Of a DNA stretch of 29,437 nucleotides, positions 26,562-29,437 are shown in pieces (within the stretch, counting starts at the first letter, position 1; each line of letters opens with the position of its first letter). A program made the position numbers and the translations under genes. The stretch is from a virus: positions 1 to 29,437 of IMG/VR virus record IMGVR_UViG_3300050821_010575; one strand, written 5' to 3'. The notes under the pieces are model-generated. The model had not been told where the DNA came from. It made no database searches and saw only the letters and a list, made by a program, of their open reading frames with translations.

Positions 26562-26739
26562 CTAAGGCTGCTTCTAGAGCTTCAGTGTACATGCGCTCAG
26601 CATCTCGACAAGGCCACAGTTCCATGCAGCACCAGCACCAATCTGCGCCAGACACTTGGCGCTTTACGCAAGCGTGAGCAGTATCTTTAGTGACACTGTC
26701 GATCGTGAACCCGATCTTGCGCTCTTTATCGGTCGTCAT
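26548..26739 (-). CDS. Small Cys-rich protein
   Basis: 63 aa from ATG 26739, with GAGAGGAGAG 6 nt upstream. Contains C-V-K-R, then W-C-W-C-C-M and W-P-C-R, so five Cys in about 25 residues, enough for one zinc or iron site. It ends A-L-V-E-A-R, the same coded end as the next gene. First gene of the 25.7-26.7 kb cassette. Confidence 0.65.
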   Translation of the reverse strand: MTTDKERKIGFTIDSVTKDTAHACVKRQVSGADWCWCCMELWPCRDAERMYTEALEAALVEAR

Positions 26740-26788
26740 GACCTGCTCTCCTCTCTAGTGTTTGACATCAACATCATTCTTGTAGCTG

Positions 26789-26816
26789 AATCTAAAACAG
26801 CGTACGGGAAAGTACA
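26789..26816 (-). promoter_or_regulatory. Promoter-like site for the 25.5-26.7 kb genes
   Basis: Minus strand: TGTACT, 16 nt, TAGATT, followed by CAGCT. The upstream TGTAAT/ATTACA (26838-26843) is a weaker relative of TGTAAC, 21 nt from the -35. It probably drives the cassette from 26739 down to 25472. Confidence 0.6.
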
Positions 26817-26855
26817 CTGCCTGAGGCAACTATTTTTATTACAGTTTTGTAATAC

Positions 26856-27017
26856 TTACTGGCCTCTCTGGCGTGCCAGCGCGGCACGCCCCTCGGCCTG
26901 AAGCGCGTGCTTTCGCAGCTCCTTGAGCAGCTGCACCATGTTCTGTGCATCTCGTGCACTTTTTGCGTGCGACTTCACCCAGGCCCAGATCGCCTTCTTC
27001 ACCTCAGTCTCTGTCAT
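26856..27017 (-). CDS. Small protein downstream of DNA polymerase
   Basis: 53 aa from ATG 27017-27015, overlapping the polymerase stop (ATGA), to TAA 26858-26856. M-T-E-T-E-V-K-K-A-I-W-A-W-V-K-S-H-A is an amphipathic helix, followed by a second (M-V-Q-L-L-K-E-L-R-K-H-A-L-Q-A). It is coupled to the polymerase, so a polymerase accessory role is possible but unproven. Its 3' end contains a hairpin (26870-26890). Confidence 0.7.
   Translation of the reverse strand: MTETEVKKAIWAWVKSHAKSARDAQNMVQLLKELRKHALQAEGRAALARQRGQ
26870..26890 (-). terminator. Hairpin in the 3' end of the 53-aa gene
   Basis: GGCGTGCC, a 5-nt loop, GGCACGCC. It lies within the last 12 codons of the gene, upstream of the TAA and of the next promoter, so it may attenuate transcription leaving the polymerase operon. 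Confidence 0.45.
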
Positions 27018-29437
27018 TTTCTAGGCGGCAGCGGTTTACAGTCACCCCAGTTAGGGCCGACCTCAGCCTCAGCTCTTACTGGTACTCTGAGCTTAGCGAC
27101 GCTCTCCATGATCTCTTTGATCTTGTATGCTTCTCTAACTCCTTTTGCGCCTGGAGGGACTGTTGCATCGAGCTCATCGTGAATCGTGAGGTGCAGGATC
27201 GTGTTCTCGTAGTCGATCTCCTTGTCGACCGCGATCATCGCCAGCTTGATGAGATCCGCCGCTGAGCCTTGCGTCAGGTAGTTCAGCGCGTTGTTCGTGC
27301 GCGTGAACACGGTTCGACCGCTGACGTTCAGCGCCTGGAACCGGCAGCGCCGCCCGCCGTGCGTGATGATGTAGCCTCTCGCCGCGGCCTTGTTCATGGC
27401 TCTCTTCGCGAGGATTCGCGCCTCTGGGATCTGCTCGTGGTACGCGGCCAGCGCTGCGTTGGCTTGGTCAGGCGGTAGCCCCGTCTGCGCGGCCATCTTC
27501 TTCTCACCCATGCCGAAGAGGATGCCGAAGTTGATGTTCTTGGCCGGGTCGCGCGCCATGCCGGTCAGGTCCGCCACCATCTGGTGGAAGTCCACGTCCG
27601 GCTCGTTGACGTACCGCTGCATCACGGCGCCACCAGCGTAGTGCGCAAAAAGCCGATATTCGATCTGGCTGTTCGCTGAGATGACGCCAGCGCCAAGCGC
27701 GTAGTTGTGGTGCTCATCAACCGTGAGCTGGTACATCGGCAGCATCAAACCAAGGTCTTCGACGAGCGTGACCTTGTGGTTCAACCTTCTTCGCGGATGC
27801 GCTGCAAAGCACGCTGAGCAGCGCCTGCCTGGCCAGGCCTGAGATGGCCAGAGCTGCATCATGGTATCGCACTCTGTGCACTTGACCTCTATCTTTCCAC
27901 CTTTCCAGCGGGGGTTGCCTTCACCTGCGTAGGACCTTCTGGCTTTCAGACCGACGCGCAGCGCGGCGACTCTCTTTTCCTCATCGACGCCGGTCCAGGC
28001 ATCAAGAGCTCGATGAACGGATATCGGCAGATACTCGAGGTTGTCAGGGCCGTAGTTGTGAGCATCGCGATCTTTGTGGTGCACCTCGTGACCTGGAGGA
28101 CACGGCCCAAAGTGCGCTTCGGCCACGAGCCTGTGCAGCTTGCTGTAGAGCCTGTTAGACCAGCTGTAAAAGGTAGGGTATCCCTTCAAGCCGTCTGTGC
28201 CTTTCCTGATCGCCGCGAGCGAGTCACCTGGCGCCAGCGCGCTGATCTTGCGCAGCTCGCCATCGCGCATGACCATCTTGTGATCACCAGATGCGATGAT
28301 AGCCTCACCGCTGTCGAGCGTCAGGCGCCAGGCTGGCAGCATGCCGACGCAGGCGGACGCGCTCACGTTGCCCCAGGTGATGCGGCCGTTCTTCCAAGAG
28401 AACACCTTGTCACCTGGCATGATGTCCTTGATCTGCTTCTTGCCTCGCGTCGTTTCGACCTCAGTCTCTCCGGCGAGGCAGAAGTCACAGCGCAGCCACT
28501 GACCGCCATCGTAGGCCGGGATGAAGAGCCCGCGGATCAGCGGCGCCCAGACCTTGTCGCGCTTCGGGATGTTCTGCGCGTTGAGCCCGCCGGCAGAGCT
28601 GAACCGGCCCGTGCGCGCGCCGCCGAACGCGGACTTCGCCTGGTGGAACGAGGGGTGGATGAAGCTGTGCGGCGTGATGTTCTTGAAGATGTAGTTGTCG
28701 ATGAACACGTTGCTGTAGTGCTTCGCCTGCTTCGAGGTGATGATCAGCTTCGCGACTGGGTGCTCGACCGTCTTCAGGAAGTCCTTGGTCACTGACGCGT
28801 TGCCAGCCTCCGTCTTCGGCGCCGTGATGCCAAGGCTCTCCAGCAGCTGCGCGACCTGCGCTGTCGACTCGCAGTTGAGCTCCACGCCGTGGTTGAGCTT
28901 GAACAGCTCAGCCTGGGCCTCATCGCGGCGCTTCACGAGCTCGTGCTTCAGCTTCTCCGCCTTCTCCGCGTCGACCCGCACGCCAGCGCGATACATCCGC
29001 ACCAGCACCGGCATCAGCGCCCGCTCCATGTCGTGCACCGTCGTGAGCCCGTTGACCGCGATCTTGGGCTGTAGGCAGAGCCAGAGCAGCCGGGTCAGGT
29101 TCGCGTCCTGCTCAGCGTAGGGCTCGACCAGGTCGCCTGGGCACCTGTGATAGAAGCCAGCCTCCTTGCCCTTCTTCACGTCGAACACCTGTCTGCAGTA
29201 CTCGTTGAGGTCGTCTGAGGCCTTGACGTGCTGCGGGCCGAGGTGCTTGATGCACAGGTTCTCGAGGCTATAGCTGGGCTCGTACTCGTCAAGCAGCGCA
29301 GCGATGACGCAGGTGTCATCCACCTGCTCGGGCAGGTCAAACCCAACCGCGCGGATCATGCGCAGATCGTACACGGCGTTGTGGAACACGGCCAGCACGC
29401 CTCTCGCCACCTCCTTGTTCCACCACTCTCTCACCTG
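27014..29437 (-). CDS. polA: DNA polymerase I-family (family A) replicative polymerase with an intein; 5' end outside window
   Basis: At least 807 residues, cut at the right edge. Part of a 3'-5' exonuclease is visible (H-N-A-V-Y-D with N19 and D23, later Y-A-E-Q-D-A-N near 105-111). The polymerase has L-N-A-Q-N-I-P-K-R before motif A, R-D-P-A-K-N-I-N-F-G in motif B (R-x3-K) and I-H-D-E-L-D in motif C. Motif A (D-F/S-Q-I-E) is split between Phe and Ser by a 270-residue intein. Motif B ends F-G-I-L-F-G-M-G, with Phe where the family normally has Tyr (E. coli Y766). Without the intein it should be a functional replicative enzyme. Confidence 0.93.
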   Translation of the reverse strand, partial: QVREWWNKEVARGVLAVFHNAVYDLRMIRAVGFDLPEQVDDTCVIAALLDEYEPSYSLENLCIKHLGPQHVKASDDLNEYCRQVFDVKKGKEAGFYHRCPGDLVEPYAEQDANLTRLLWLCLQPKIAVNGLTTVHDMERALMPVLVRMYRAGVRVDAEKAEKLKHELVKRRDEAQAELFKLNHGVELNCESTAQVAQLLESLGITAPKTEAGNASVTKDFLKTVEHPVAKLIITSKQAKHYSNVFIDNYIFKNITPHSFIHPSFHQAKSAFGGARTGRFSSAGGLNAQNIPKRDKVWAPLIRGLFIPAYDGGQWLRCDFCLAGETEVETTRGKKQIKDIMPGDKVFSWKNGRITWGNVSASACVGMLPAWRLTLDSGEAIIASGDHKMVMRDGELRKISALAPGDSLAAIRKGTDGLKGYPTFYSWSNRLYSKLHRLVAEAHFGPCPPGHEVHHKDRDAHNYGPDNLEYLPISVHRALDAWTGVDEEKRVAALRVGLKARRSYAGEGNPRWKGGKIEVKCTECDTMMQLWPSQAWPGRRCSACFAAHPRRRLNHKVTLVEDLGLMLPMYQLTVDEHHNYALGAGVISANSQIEYRLFAHYAGGAVMQRYVNEPDVDFHQMVADLTGMARDPAKNINFGILFGMGEKKMAAQTGLPPDQANAALAAYHEQIPEARILAKRAMNKAAARGYIITHGGRRCRFQALNVSGRTVFTRTNNALNYLTQGSAADLIKLAMIAVDKEIDYENTILHLTIHDELDATVPPGAKGVREAYKIKEIMESVAKLRVPVRAEAEVGPNWGDCKPLPPRK
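27671..28480 (-). other. Intein with HNH endonuclease in polymerase motif A
   Basis: 270 aa in frame, beginning C-L-A-G-E-T-E-V (first splicing Cys) and ending G-A-G-V-I-S-A-N before Ser. Block B-like S-G-D-H-K-M lies near its residue 70. The middle has H-E-V-H-H-K-D-R-D-A-H-N-Y-G-P-D-N-L-E-Y-L, an HNH homing-endonuclease motif, and a C-x-x-C...C-x-x-C zinc-finger-like pair. Block F (M-Y-Q-L-T-V-D-E-H-H-N-Y-A-L-G) is clear. The residue before the final Asn is Ala instead of the usual His, known in some inteins but often linked to slower splicing. Complete endonuclease and splice ends suggest an active mobile intein. Confidence 0.93.

Overview
The window is part of a tailed double-stranded DNA bacteriophage genome. 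It carries an HK97-type packaging and head module, a portal/MuF protein, head-tail connectors, a family A DNA polymerase and many tightly overlapping small genes. By eye it is GC-rich, with strong Shine-Dalgarno sequences (AGGAGG, AGAGAGGAGA), so the host is probably a high-GC bacterium; the sequence does not let me name it. I see no integrase, CRISPR array, rRNA, insertion-sequence transposase or endolysin. Both ends are cut inside genes: a tail gene on the left and the DNA polymerase on the right.

Layout. (1) 1-10538, leftward: small terminase, a GT2 glycosyltransferase, large terminase, portal fused to a MuF-like domain, two small head-region proteins, prohead protease, major capsid protein, an initiator-like tRNA-Met, a GT-B glycosyltransferase with an extra N-terminal domain, two connector/adaptor proteins and the start of a tail protein. 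(2) 10539-11529: about 1 kb without genes, dense in GTTACA/TGTAAC motifs, with divergent promoters at its edges. (3) 11530-20094, rightward: about 22 small genes, most coupled by ATGA/GTGA overlaps. These include a phage Dam-type adenine methyltransferase, an ExoX-like DEDDh exonuclease, another GT2 glycosyltransferase, several small membrane proteins and a dCMP-deaminase-like protein. (4) 20101-21415, rightward: a pyrimidine-dimer glycosylase-like protein with an extra C-terminal domain, and a PD-(D/E)XK nuclease. (5) 21515-29437, leftward: separately promoted cassettes encoding a DUF932 protein, a zinc-ribbon protein, an AAA+ ATPase and unknown small proteins, then the intein-containing DNA polymerase.

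Regulation. Eight promoter-like sites share TGTAC(A/T), a 16-17 nt spacer and TANRTT (mostly TAGRTT). They head nearly every transcription unit. Three leftward copies carry AATGTAACAA about 15 nt upstream of the -35 box, using the same hexamer that is clustered at 10763-11432. Two of these cassettes begin directly after a hairpin with the loop sequence GAACCA. I infer one phage-wide control circuit built on a TGTAAC-binding factor, with the 10.7-11.4 kb array as its main operator region and/or a replication origin. A second unusual structure is a pair of inverted 56-bp composite repeats (21414-21469 and 25395-25450) bracketing the DUF932/AAA+ segment like terminal inverted repeats, with no transposase inside.
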